Shown here one piece after another: positions 16,501 through 22,968 of a stretch of DNA of 25,229 nt. Source of the stretch: a virus; IMG/VR virus record IMGVR_UViG_3300033571_019100, positions 1-25,229 of that record; one strand, 5' to 3'. A program made the position numbers and the translations under genes. The notes beneath the pieces were generated by a model. The model worked only from the letters and a program-made list of their open reading frames with translations, had not been told where the DNA came from and searched no databases. Numbering within the stretch: position 1 is the first letter of the stretch; every line of letters begins with the position of its first letter.

Positions 16501-19500
16501 AACGTAAGTTTGTGAATACTGACCTGCTTGACTTTGTATAGCAAGCAATTGGCTTTGAACATCTAATCTGCTTGTAGTAGTTTGATTTTCTAGTTCACTA
16601 GTGCTGCGTAAAGTTTCGTAGCGTTTATCAATATCTAATAATTCTTGCGTCAATAGCTGCTGTCGACCTTTGGCTGTAATTAGCGAAGTATCTGCTGCTT
16701 GTGCTTGCTCTGTACGCTGTTTAACTTGTTCAAGAAAATTAATCTGAGCCAGCTGACCTTTTTGTGCGTCAGCATCCCCGCGAGCTACAGCATCCCTATA
16801 TTTGCCCTCTGCTTGAGCAATTTTATCGTTGATAGCTCCAAGTTCTCGATTTTGTTGTACGGCTTTTTCAGTTAATTCTGCACTTTGTCTATTTTTAATA
16901 ACTTCCGCACTAGTAACACTAGCAATGCTTGACATTATATCCTGTCTTGATATTAAACTAGCAGTTGTGCGATCTGTTATCTTTTTTAGTTCTTCTTCTT
17001 GCTGTGCTTGAGCTATTGGCAAGTCGCCTCTTAAACTTAATTGACTAGCCTCTAGCTGACTTTTGGCTAGTATTTTTGCTGGTTGTAGTGCGGCTTGCTG
17101 TACCATTTTTTGGCGGGCTTGGTCCTGCCTAATCTTAGCTTTTTCCTGCTCATCTAGTAAATCGGAATTAAGCATACCAGCAGCACCAACGCCTGCAGCT
17201 CCTAATTGAGCTTTTGCAACTTCTTTAGATGCTCTTTTATTTTCTTCTATTGCGGCTATATCAGTTTTACCAGCGTTTTTTTGTAGTACATTGGCTTCTG
17301 CTTGAAGTGCATTTGCCAACTTCATTTCATTTACAAGCTGAGTTTGAGTATCCATCATTTGTTCGGATATACTAATATCAGCTAAACGTGCTTTTAATTC
17401 TTGTTGAGCATAAGCGGCATCAGCTTGTAGCTTTTGTGGTCCTGTTAAGTTTGAAGTTAAAACTTTACCAATTGTTATTGACGCAGTAGTTTGAGCATCT
17501 CGCACTGCTTTACCAATAAATGCCATTCCTCTATCAAATAGGCTTTTAGCAGCGGCCTCAACTAACTTTAAGCTTTTGTCTACTGCGTCACGAGGTGCAG
17601 CAGCTAAAGCTTTCTGAAGTTCTCTAACAGTACTATTAGCAATACTAGCTTGCTGACGAGGACCACTGCCTTGTGCTATATCTAGAGTAGAGGTCCCTCT
17701 TGCAGCTGAAGGGGCCCCAGGAGTCTCTGTAAATACAGCGCCTCTAGTTCCTGCAGCAGTGTTAGCTAAACTTAATTCTTTTTTATAGGTTACCAGTGCA
17801 CTACTTAAGCCGTCAATAACTGCTTTTTGTTTTCCAAATTCAGAACTTATTTTTCCGAATTCACTAACGAACTCTGGGCCAAACATGGCGGCTTTTTCCA
17901 TGTTAGCGGAAAGTTCCTGTAGTGCTTGCGAAACTCTTTCAGGTCCTTGAGTTATTAGCTCGTTTAAACTATTGCTAACAGCAATTAAACCTTCACCATA
18001 TTTAAAGGCAGGGCTAGAGTCTAGAAAAGAATTACTTAGTACTTTTTGAGCTTTTAATGCTTCATCTGTTTTGTCTTTAAAATTCTGAAGTGCACTTCCG
18101 GCATTGCCTAACGCTCTATTAGAATTTTCTTGTATAGAAATTAAAGCATTCTGTTGTTCTTTGTTTAGGGCTTTAAAAGCAGCAGTTACTTGTTCTACGC
18201 TTTCTAAGTTATCAACTTGTAAGATTTTTTGTACTTGCTGTTTATAAGCCTCAGCCAGCCCTTCACGACTTAACAAGTCGATACTAGACTGTATCTGTTT
18301 TGCCACGTTTTTTGCTAGTTTACTGGCTCTGTCTCTTCCTACAAATGAGAATAGTCCATCCCAGAACTTATCCCAACTATTTGCAGCTTTATCTGCTTCG
18401 CGGGAAACTTTTATAACTTCTGATAAGCTACTAGTTACTTCGCTTAGAGCATTTGAAAAAGCTACAGTATTAGCAATTGTTCTTGTAGCAAAACCTTCTG
18501 TAGTAGTAGCAGCACTTATTGTTCTAGCTATGTTTGACATAGCCTCTTCTGCAGTTGTTAAAGATTTACTAAATTTTTCAGCTTGTTTTGAGTTACTAGT
18601 AAACCAGCTATCTAATAGCATAAATCCTGCTACAGCTAAACCGATGGCTTGCCCAACTCCAGCAAAACTTGATATAATACCCATTACTCTCGTGCCAACA
18701 GCAGCTAAAGTACCTTGAGCCACAGTACTATACTTGGCAAATCCGGTAACTCCTTTTTCTGCTATTTCTTGATTTAACAATTGGTAAGCAACACGTACGC
18801 CTGCAATTTGCGAAACTTGGGCAGCATTGGAAATAATATCAGCTCTAACTACTTTGTCTTTTAGATCTTTGTATTTTCTTTGTGCAATTATTTCTGCGTC
18901 TAATCTGCTTAGTGGGCCACTAGCTGCCTCAACTGAACCTTCGCTGGCTTCTGCTAAACTCTTCTTTTGTTTGTACAGAAGAATTTCTTTTTCGATATAA
19001 GCTACTTGTTGCTTGGCTTGTTCAATTTGTGCATCACTGGCTTTTTTACTGCCGCGCATACCTGTTTCAATAGTGGCGTTGCGAGTTTCTAATAAACTAT
19101 TAATCTTCTTTTGATTTAATTCGCCTGCTTGTAAATCTTTTAGCGATTCTGGTACTTTTCCAGGAAACTTAAGTTTAGCTAAGTCTTGTTCTGTTTTACG
19201 AATATCTGCTTGAAGATCTGGGATTTTAAAGCGTTTTTCTAGGATTGTTTGGAATTCGTCACCAAAAGATTCTTTAAAAGCTTCTGCTGTTTTTAGCGCT
19301 TCTTCAGCACTATTTTTTAGTCCAGCACGAAGCTGCCCAATAGCAGGTAATGCTTGCTTTAGCAGTACTACCCCAATTCCAGCTAGTACAGCACCTAATG
19401 CTGCAGGAGATTCTGCTAACAATGAAACTATCGGCACTAAAACTTTATTAACTAACTCTAGTCCAGACTGTATTACGTTTTTTAGGTTAGCTAGTAGCTT

Positions 19501-20352
19501 ATCATATGGATTTGCCGCTGCTTGGGCAAGTGCTCCAAATTTCTTTTCACCTTCTTCTAGCACAGCATTAGCAAATGCTTGGCGGCGTTCAAAATCGCTT
19601 AGTGCATTAACGCTTTTACCAATTTCTAAGGCATAACGTTCAGTGGCAGGACCGATTTTTGTAAATAAACCTAATTCGTCTAATAATTCAGGCTCTAGCT
19701 TAACAATACCGCGACTTAAGCGACTTAGTGCGTCCGGCATAGCTACACCAAGTGCTAAACTGGCATTTTTTGCCACTAAAGCTAAACGCTCAATGTTTTT
19801 GCCGCTCATGCCAGCACTACTGGCTTGAGCGGTTGCAGTCATTGCTTCGCGCATACTAATCGCACCATCTGTTACTTCAACTAGGCGCTTACTTAGGGAA
19901 CCAAGTGCTTGGCCACTGGCGGCACCAAGCGTATCTAATCCACGTACAAGATTGGTAGTATCTGCGGCATTTTTAAGTGCAGTAAAAGCAGCACTTGCAG
20001 CAAATACGTTGGCAGCAAGTGTAGCGTATAAGCGCACCAACCCGCCAAGACCTTGAGCTTGGTTTGCAAAATCACGAGCACTGGCTCCGGTGGCTCCTGC
20101 AGCACCACGAGCACGGCCGTAATCTTCGCCACTCATTATACGTTCGCTGGGAGCCATGCTTGCAGCGACCATGCGCGAACCACTGGTACCACCAGGTGTC
20201 AGGGTGCTTTTAACTGGTGTTGCTTTTATACTTTGCGAAGCTTGCTGGGCTTGCGTAGCCGCTTGCGTTATTTCTTTAAAGCTTTGAACAACTTTTTTAG
20301 CTGTTCCATTGTCACTGACATTTATGCCAATGTTTATATTTTGTGTGGCCAT
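13564..20352 (-). CDS. Tail tape measure protein
   Basis: At 2262 aa this is the largest gene of the window and, from its position after the chaperones, the tail length ruler, which is ejected with the DNA. The N-terminus (about residues 1-300) has the Ala-rich helical tape-measure core with GLGGLVRLYATLAANVF. Hydrophobic segments capable of crossing a membrane lie near residues 316-338, 555-584 and 1566-1592. The last ends in a glycine linker (GKGGGGG). Most of residues 340-1500 is Gln/Glu/Ala/Lys-rich and predicted coiled-coil. Near residues 2142-2184 is the common C-terminal motif GERGPELVDFSYPGRVY. No lysozyme or peptidase motif was seen. Translation starts at the ATG with AGGAG five bases upstream. 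It has its own promoter and terminators on both sides. Confidence 0.95.
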   Translation of the reverse strand: MATQNINIGINVSDNGTAKKVVQSFKEITQAATQAQQASQSIKATPVKSTLTPGGTSGSRMVAASMAPSERIMSGEDYGRARGAAGATGASARDFANQAQGLGGLVRLYATLAANVFAASAAFTALKNAADTTNLVRGLDTLGAASGQALGSLSKRLVEVTDGAISMREAMTATAQASSAGMSGKNIERLALVAKNASLALGVAMPDALSRLSRGIVKLEPELLDELGLFTKIGPATERYALEIGKSVNALSDFERRQAFANAVLEEGEKKFGALAQAAANPYDKLLANLKNVIQSGLELVNKVLVPIVSLLAESPAALGAVLAGIGVVLLKQALPAIGQLRAGLKNSAEEALKTAEAFKESFGDEFQTILEKRFKIPDLQADIRKTEQDLAKLKFPGKVPESLKDLQAGELNQKKINSLLETRNATIETGMRGSKKASDAQIEQAKQQVAYIEKEILLYKQKKSLAEASEGSVEAASGPLSRLDAEIIAQRKYKDLKDKVVRADIISNAAQVSQIAGVRVAYQLLNQEIAEKGVTGFAKYSTVAQGTLAAVGTRVMGIISSFAGVGQAIGLAVAGFMLLDSWFTSNSKQAEKFSKSLTTAEEAMSNIARTISAATTTEGFATRTIANTVAFSNALSEVTSSLSEVIKVSREADKAANSWDKFWDGLFSFVGRDRASKLAKNVAKQIQSSIDLLSREGLAEAYKQQVQKILQVDNLESVEQVTAAFKALNKEQQNALISIQENSNRALGNAGSALQNFKDKTDEALKAQKVLSNSFLDSSPAFKYGEGLIAVSNSLNELITQGPERVSQALQELSANMEKAAMFGPEFVSEFGKISSEFGKQKAVIDGLSSALVTYKKELSLANTAAGTRGAVFTETPGAPSAARGTSTLDIAQGSGPRQQASIANSTVRELQKALAAAPRDAVDKSLKLVEAAAKSLFDRGMAFIGKAVRDAQTTASITIGKVLTSNLTGPQKLQADAAYAQQELKARLADISISEQMMDTQTQLVNEMKLANALQAEANVLQKNAGKTDIAAIEENKRASKEVAKAQLGAAGVGAAGMLNSDLLDEQEKAKIRQDQARQKMVQQAALQPAKILAKSQLEASQLSLRGDLPIAQAQQEEELKKITDRTTASLISRQDIMSSIASVTSAEVIKNRQSAELTEKAVQQNRELGAINDKIAQAEGKYRDAVARGDADAQKGQLAQINFLEQVKQRTEQAQAADTSLITAKGRQQLLTQELLDIDKRYETLRSTSELENQTTTSRLDVQSQLLAIQSQAGQYSQTYVINTQTALDKEKALLDLNIAQQQAQDTLAQKREASEARIAVLKADGAVKNKAAIDAETAELTRQQNLTNNTVAGLTLQYNNKVAVLEKSKEINLEQERYNLLIESSNNLAENLTLVFKDLGSSVGGVVSAMVNLAVQSEKNNKLLADNAAEQKKLNDIDDPLGLSKENQDKLNRLKQEEITLNEKSTKAEMANASKVAGAAKKVFKEKTAAHKAFAALEKGTQLASLAMELKTMAGKIGAWWSAVPVKAASEGALTAVEGAGAAARAPLTFGQIVGQYLKSIPAPWGMIAGAAAGAYFLRLIGKGGGGGSPAPFTATSEQLQQTQGTGMTFNALGEKVATGGGILGDDEAKANSVVRSLEILKDNSFKSLSYDNKLLRSFQSISDAIGKATNVAVTSGLRTVPTELAATLGTSKDKFDATGIGLIDSLLGGVLGGNYSETRTLQNRRLELQGTFDSVSKDMSNSLKLVTDVLVDWYEDGGWFGSDSGGKFVQTSVTSVTPELQKAFKDVMGYFKEGYEEIAAQLKKDDPLKFVTDKLKTIALVDSQGQPLKLDLMGLNGADEIRAEIEAYFSQINNIALKALFPEFQAFETAGEDYGTTVIRIIQQTEQVRLGLLSISSAFDLLSRGATNAYEVAELLIKGAAGLDKFVDQMNFFSENFLTEAERLVPVQKAVTAEMNRLGFANIKTRDQFKLLVQGLDLNTKAGRDNYQALMDVQEGFIAITEAMEDKKAGLQTGLQNTIDKFDKFGISLRSFRDGLLLGSQSILSPLEKYTEAKMQYETTFAKALAGDEKAQGEYQSAAQTFLSASGNYFASSGQYIKDFNKVLEDTKLGITETESQINIAKKQLGTLESIDANIAILAGVPQLAAGGRASGLTIVGERGPELVDFSYPGRVYPADQTRGMFAPQATMSSSVSQVVQELRQVKQELAQLRKEQQQQTGDLIVSNYDANNRAAEAVTTEVANAATLKEWQQRNKAAVI

Positions 20353-20380
20353 TTGTTCTCCTAATAGCTGTACACCATCC

Positions 20381-20394
20381 TGGTTTTAAAACCA
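20381..20394 (-). repeat. Palindrome in the tape measure mRNA leader
   Basis: TGGTTTTAAAACCA is a perfect 14-base palindrome in the 5' leader between the promoter and the ribosome site (AGGAG at 20358-20362). As RNA it can form a short 5-bp hairpin. It could be an operator for a dimeric repressor or an mRNA-stabilising hairpin, but it may also have no function. Confidence 0.4.
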
Positions 20395-20419
20395 AAAACC
20401 GGGATTTATAGTTTACACG

Positions 20420-20448
20420 ATTATAGCATACAGGCAGCAATTTGTCAA
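20420..20448 (-). promoter_or_regulatory. Perfect-consensus sigma-70 promoter for the tape measure gene
   Basis: On the minus strand TTGACA (20443-20448) is separated by exactly 17 bases from TATAAT (20420-20425), matching the consensus at all twelve positions. It lies just after the terminator at 20469-20504 and starts transcription around 20413, giving a leader of about 60 bases before the tape measure ATG. Host RNA polymerase should recognise it without phage factors. Confidence 0.9.
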
Positions 20449-20468
20449 ACCAAATTTTTTTAGCTACA

Positions 20469-20504
20469 AAAAAGCCCGCAAGCTTTTACGGCTGCGGGCT
20501 TTTT
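20469..20504. terminator. Strong bidirectional terminator overlapping the T-like stop
   Basis: A 12-bp perfect stem (20469-20480 with 20493-20504, core GCCCGCA) has a 12-base loop and A/T runs on both sides, so it can end transcription from either strand. On the minus strand its first arm encodes the last residues of the T-like ORF, and the loop contains the TAA at 20486-20488. A ribosome finishing the T frame would cover the first arm. Confidence 0.9.
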
Positions 20505-20872
20505 GCTTTTATTTTTTCTGCAATTAACTTTTGACGGATGCCGTCCATGTGCTGTAAAAAATCCAAACATAGTAGAATTTCTTCAGTGTCGACTATGTCG
20601 TATATACGAAACAGGTCAAATACCATTGCATAGTCTTTACCCATGTATCCGCCACCCATCGAATCCCAGTTATCTGATAGCATTCTGTATACTAAAAAAC
20701 ACTGTTGTACCAATTCTGGAAAATCACTGATTTCCACAGGTATTTCGGATTCTAGCGGTTCTTGTCCCAGCATTTCACACATCTCAAAGTAAGAGTCCTT
20801 TGTCATGTGTACGTCACTATTTTGAAAATAGTTTCGTAGCTGTTCACGCAATAAAGTTATTTGCTCGTTTGA
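20486..20872 (-). CDS. Tail assembly chaperone, T-like extension made by -1 frameshift
   Basis: This is the downstream half of a G-T chaperone fusion. Slippage at 20872-20878 after residue 132 of the G-like protein gives seven linking residues (S N E Q I T L). They are followed by the 121-residue helical, acidic region from 20851 to 20486, for a fusion of 260 aa. The only conventional start near the head of the ORF is a TTG at 20851 with no clear ribosome site, so independent initiation is unlikely. In lambda the T domain binds tube subunits while the G part holds the tape measure. The stop codon falls inside the loop of the terminator hairpin that separates this gene from the tape measure gene. 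Confidence 0.85.
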   Translation of the reverse strand, partial: SNEQITLLREQLRNYFQNSDVHMTKDSYFEMCEMLGQEPLESEIPVEISDFPELVQQCFLVYRMLSDNWDSMGGGYMGKDYAMVFDLFRIYDIVDTEEILLCLDFLQHMDGIRQKLIAEKIKAKSPQP

Positions 20873-21267
20873 AAATTTGCAAGATCAGTTACCTGCTCAC
20901 TTACAAAGCTATCAAAGTTTGTGGAATTTTTCATTAAGTAAAGAGCGTTTTCTTCTGAATACTCCAGTTCTGCATCCATATCTTGACCGCTTAAATCTAC
21001 TGGAGCTAATTGCTCCAAGTACTTAAGTTTTAAGCCACTCCAACCTTTAACTGCACTTTTAACGTAAAGTTCTAAAAACAGCTCGTCGTTTAGTTCTTCT
21101 ACTGGTTGACGATTTTTAAAGCTGGTTTTTGTAGCCTTTTTACGAATGTTTTGCAGAGTTTCGCGACTTAAAAAAGCAATCTGAATTTTAAAGTCCGGCA
21201 TCCCTGGGTACTCTACCTCTAGGGATTTTGAAGGAACTAAAAGAGTTTTTAAAGAAATGGTTGTCAT
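20857..21267 (-). CDS. Tail assembly chaperone, G-like (upstream frame)
   Basis: This 136-aa protein is a tail assembly chaperone of the lambda gpG type, which coats the tape measure and recruits tube subunits and is absent from the mature virion. Family-like features are the acidic, helical body, the VKGWSGLKLKYLEQLAPVDL segment near residues 73-92, and YSEENALYLMKNS near residues 103-115. It lies between the tube and the tape measure, the diagnostic position. Its last codons contain an in-phase A AAT TTT heptamer. A minority of ribosomes probably slip there and continue into the next frame to make a G-T fusion. An AGGA ribosome site is about 12 bases from the ATG, so initiation looks modest. 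Confidence 0.9.
   Translation of the reverse strand: MTTISLKTLLVPSKSLEVEYPGMPDFKIQIAFLSRETLQNIRKKATKTSFKNRQPVEELNDELFLELYVKSAVKGWSGLKLKYLEQLAPVDLSGQDMDAELEYSEENALYLMKNSTNFDSFVSEQVTDLANFQTSK
20872..20878 (-). other. Predicted programmed -1 ribosomal frameshift site (A AAT TTT)
   Basis: The heptamer lies in the zero frame of the G-like ORF as A-AAT-TTT, exactly the X XXY YYZ pattern. Slippage by -1 lets both tRNAs re-pair on AAA and TTT. The -1 frame is open from 20884 down to 20486, after a TGA at 20885-20887, so the heptamer lies in the short permitted window before the G stop at 20857-20859. An AGCAGG stretch about 13 bases upstream could act as a Shine-Dalgarno-like stimulator. I see no strong hairpin within 10 bases downstream. 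Confidence 0.85.
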
Positions 21268-21292
21268 TGTGGAGTTTATCCTAATTATATAA

Positions 21293-21326
21293 TGAAAAAG
21301 TAGGAGTGGTGATCAAGCCACTCCTT
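21293..21326 (-). terminator. Rho-independent terminator after the tube gene
   Basis: An 8-bp perfect stem (arms 21318-21325 and 21302-21309, loop of eight) is followed on the minus strand by A-C-T-T-T-T-T-C. It begins 20 bases after the tube gene stop. It would reduce transcription into the chaperone genes relative to the tube, matching their lower demand. A TATAAT hexamer follows at 21284-21289 but has no -35 at a usable distance. Confidence 0.75.
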
Positions 21327-21345
21327 GTGTAAAAGCTACACTAAA

Positions 21346-22452
21346 TTAAACTGCGTAATACTTAACAGTTAGTTCGTTAGTAGCACCGATATCGTAAGGG
21401 CTAGCAGCGGTACCGCCTGTCGAACCCTGTGCGGTAAAGTTAATTGTAGTAGAAACAACTTGCTGAACATCAATTGTAGGAATTGTTAACATAGTTGTTG
21501 GCATTTCTAGAGCCACTTTGATGCTGTTTGTTGAGCCACCGATTGCAACTTGCAAGTTGAAGTTAGGTTCAACGTTGCTGGTATCAGCCAACATAGAAGC
21601 TAACAAGGCGCCAGTGTCTGTGCTTCCGCCAGTTTTTAAGTAAGCATTTAAACTACCGCTAATAGCGCGAGTACCTGTAAAGTAAGTAGCTGGTTGGTTA
21701 ACAATAGCTAAGTTAGCAGGTACTAGGTAAGTAACGTTGTTGTTAATTGTTAGAGTACCACCAGTAATAGCGATTTGATATGTTGTACCACCGCGTGCAA
21801 CTGTAGCAGTGCTCAACTTATTGGCAATAAACGGTGCACCAGTATTCTTTTGTGTATAGCTGCCAGTTAAACCGCCACCAAAAGTACCTGCTGAAGCTGT
21901 AGCGTTAGTGTTTAGTTTACGCAATGTTTTGCCTTGACCAGTCCAAGCAATTGTAGCAATAGCATCAATACCAAAGTCAATTGTTGCTTGTGTTAAAACA
22001 CAGTCATCAATAACATAGGTAACATTGTCAAGAATAATAATTAAACCAAACTTTTGAAGTTGGTGTGCATTACTACCATCAAAGTCAACTGTGGAATTAG
22101 TAGAACCAGCTGTCCAGCCGCTACCATCAGTGCTTGATAAAGCGCCCCATAACACGCTTTCTTCAGCTTCTACGTTTGTTGTGCCCATGTCTGGACGCAT
22201 GTATGTGCTCATAGAAAAGTCAACTGGAGCTAAACTGGTGTTAAAGCTACGCTGACCACGAACAGGAGCACTGCCTGCTTCGTTGATTGTTACTGTTTCT
22301 TGGTTAGTGTTTTGTGAGAATGTAAATCCGTCTAGAATTTGAATTTCCCACGTTTTTGCGCTTTCTAAAGCGCCGGTATCCACTGCACCTGTAGTAGAGT
22401 TAACGTCTGTAGTAAAGAATACTCTACTATTACGTACTAAATTTAATGCCAT
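21346..22452 (-). CDS. Major tail tube protein
   Basis: This 368-aa protein is beta-rich and Thr/Ser/Gly/Asn-rich, nearly free of Cys. The segment ETVTINEAGSAPVRGQRSF followed by SMSTYMRPD is typical of siphophage tube proteins, which stack as hexameric rings. It is longer than the lambda tube protein (about 246 aa). The extra length suggests an inserted or appended domain, perhaps around residues 200-270. A good ribosome site (AAGGAAAG) lies six bases before the ATG. It sits just after the tail terminator and just before the chaperone pair, the standard order. A rho-independent terminator follows the stop, fitting a highly expressed structural gene. Confidence 0.85.
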   Translation of the reverse strand: MALNLVRNSRVFFTTDVNSTTGAVDTGALESAKTWEIQILDGFTFSQNTNQETVTINEAGSAPVRGQRSFNTSLAPVDFSMSTYMRPDMGTTNVEAEESVLWGALSSTDGSGWTAGSTNSTVDFDGSNAHQLQKFGLIIILDNVTYVIDDCVLTQATIDFGIDAIATIAWTGQGKTLRKLNTNATASAGTFGGGLTGSYTQKNTGAPFIANKLSTATVARGGTTYQIAITGGTLTINNNVTYLVPANLAIVNQPATYFTGTRAISGSLNAYLKTGGSTDTGALLASMLADTSNVEPNFNLQVAIGGSTNSIKVALEMPTTMLTIPTIDVQQVVSTTINFTAQGSTGGTAASPYDIGATNELTVKYYAV

Positions 22453-22530
22453 AATCTTTCCTTTTTGGGTTTAGTGCGCAGGTGTAATTAACGAGACTTT
22501 TATCTGTTGCCAACACTTTAGCACGGTTGC

Positions 22531-22968
22531 TTACATTATTGCATAACGCACTTGTAAGTTAATTTCGCCAACTGCATAAGGAGCTAAAAGTCCCTCATCA
22601 GTTGTAATTGACTGAATTAAAATTTCAGTTGTTTCATAGCCACGATCTGTGTCGTATACTAGTACCCGGTTTGCATCTATGCAAGTTTCGACATCTTCTA
22701 GTAACTGCTCTAGCTGTAGCTGAGCTTCTTCTCCGCGACAGTAAACTTTTATGCTTATACCCAAGTATCCCCAAGTAAAATCTGCTGGTAAATACTCGCG
22801 TTGTTCTGATCCAGGCGTTAGGTAAATGCTGGGAAAGTCCTCGACTTCATCCCAGAATTTTAATTTTGCAAATGCATTGCCGCTTAGGTTGACTTGATAA
22901 GGTGCGGTGCCGTCAATTAACTTAAGTTTTTCTGTTAACGCTGCTATAATTGATGTTCTACGACTCAT
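22531..22968 (-). CDS. Tail terminator / tail completion protein
   Basis: This 145-aa protein has the pattern of phage tail terminator (lambda gpU-like) proteins. It starts with a helix, SRRTSIIAALTEKLKLI. Beta strands follow around residues 38-80, ending in the GYLGISIKVYCRG strand. A helix EEAQLQLEQLLEDVETCI and a C-terminal strand pair, IQSITTDEG and VGEINLQVRYAIM, complete it. Tail terminators cap the tail tube and stop its growth at the length set by the tape measure. Its place directly before the tube gene and after the neck protein is canonical. The start overlaps the preceding stop as ATGA. It could alternatively be a related neck protein of the same fold. Confidence 0.75.
   Translation of the reverse strand: MSRRTSIIAALTEKLKLIDGTAPYQVNLSGNAFAKLKFWDEVEDFPSIYLTPGSEQREYLPADFTWGYLGISIKVYCRGEEAQLQLEQLLEDVETCIDANRVLVYDTDRGYETTEILIQSITTDEGLLAPYAVGEINLQVRYAIM

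Noticed and set aside
20816-20832. Palindrome ACTATTTT/AAAATAGT as the frameshift-stimulating structure
   Set aside because: It lies about 40 bases after the slippery heptamer, too far for the usual 5-9 base spacing, and the stem is nearly all A-T.
21284-21289. TATAAT before the chaperone gene as a promoter
   Set aside because: No acceptable -35 hexamer at 16-18 bases; the bases there are part of the terminator hairpin. The region is simply A/T-rich.
22453-22530. Promoter in the gap before the tail tube gene
   Set aside because: TTGGCA with 17 bases to TAATTA has a poor -10; no hairpin or other regulatory element could be supported in the gap.
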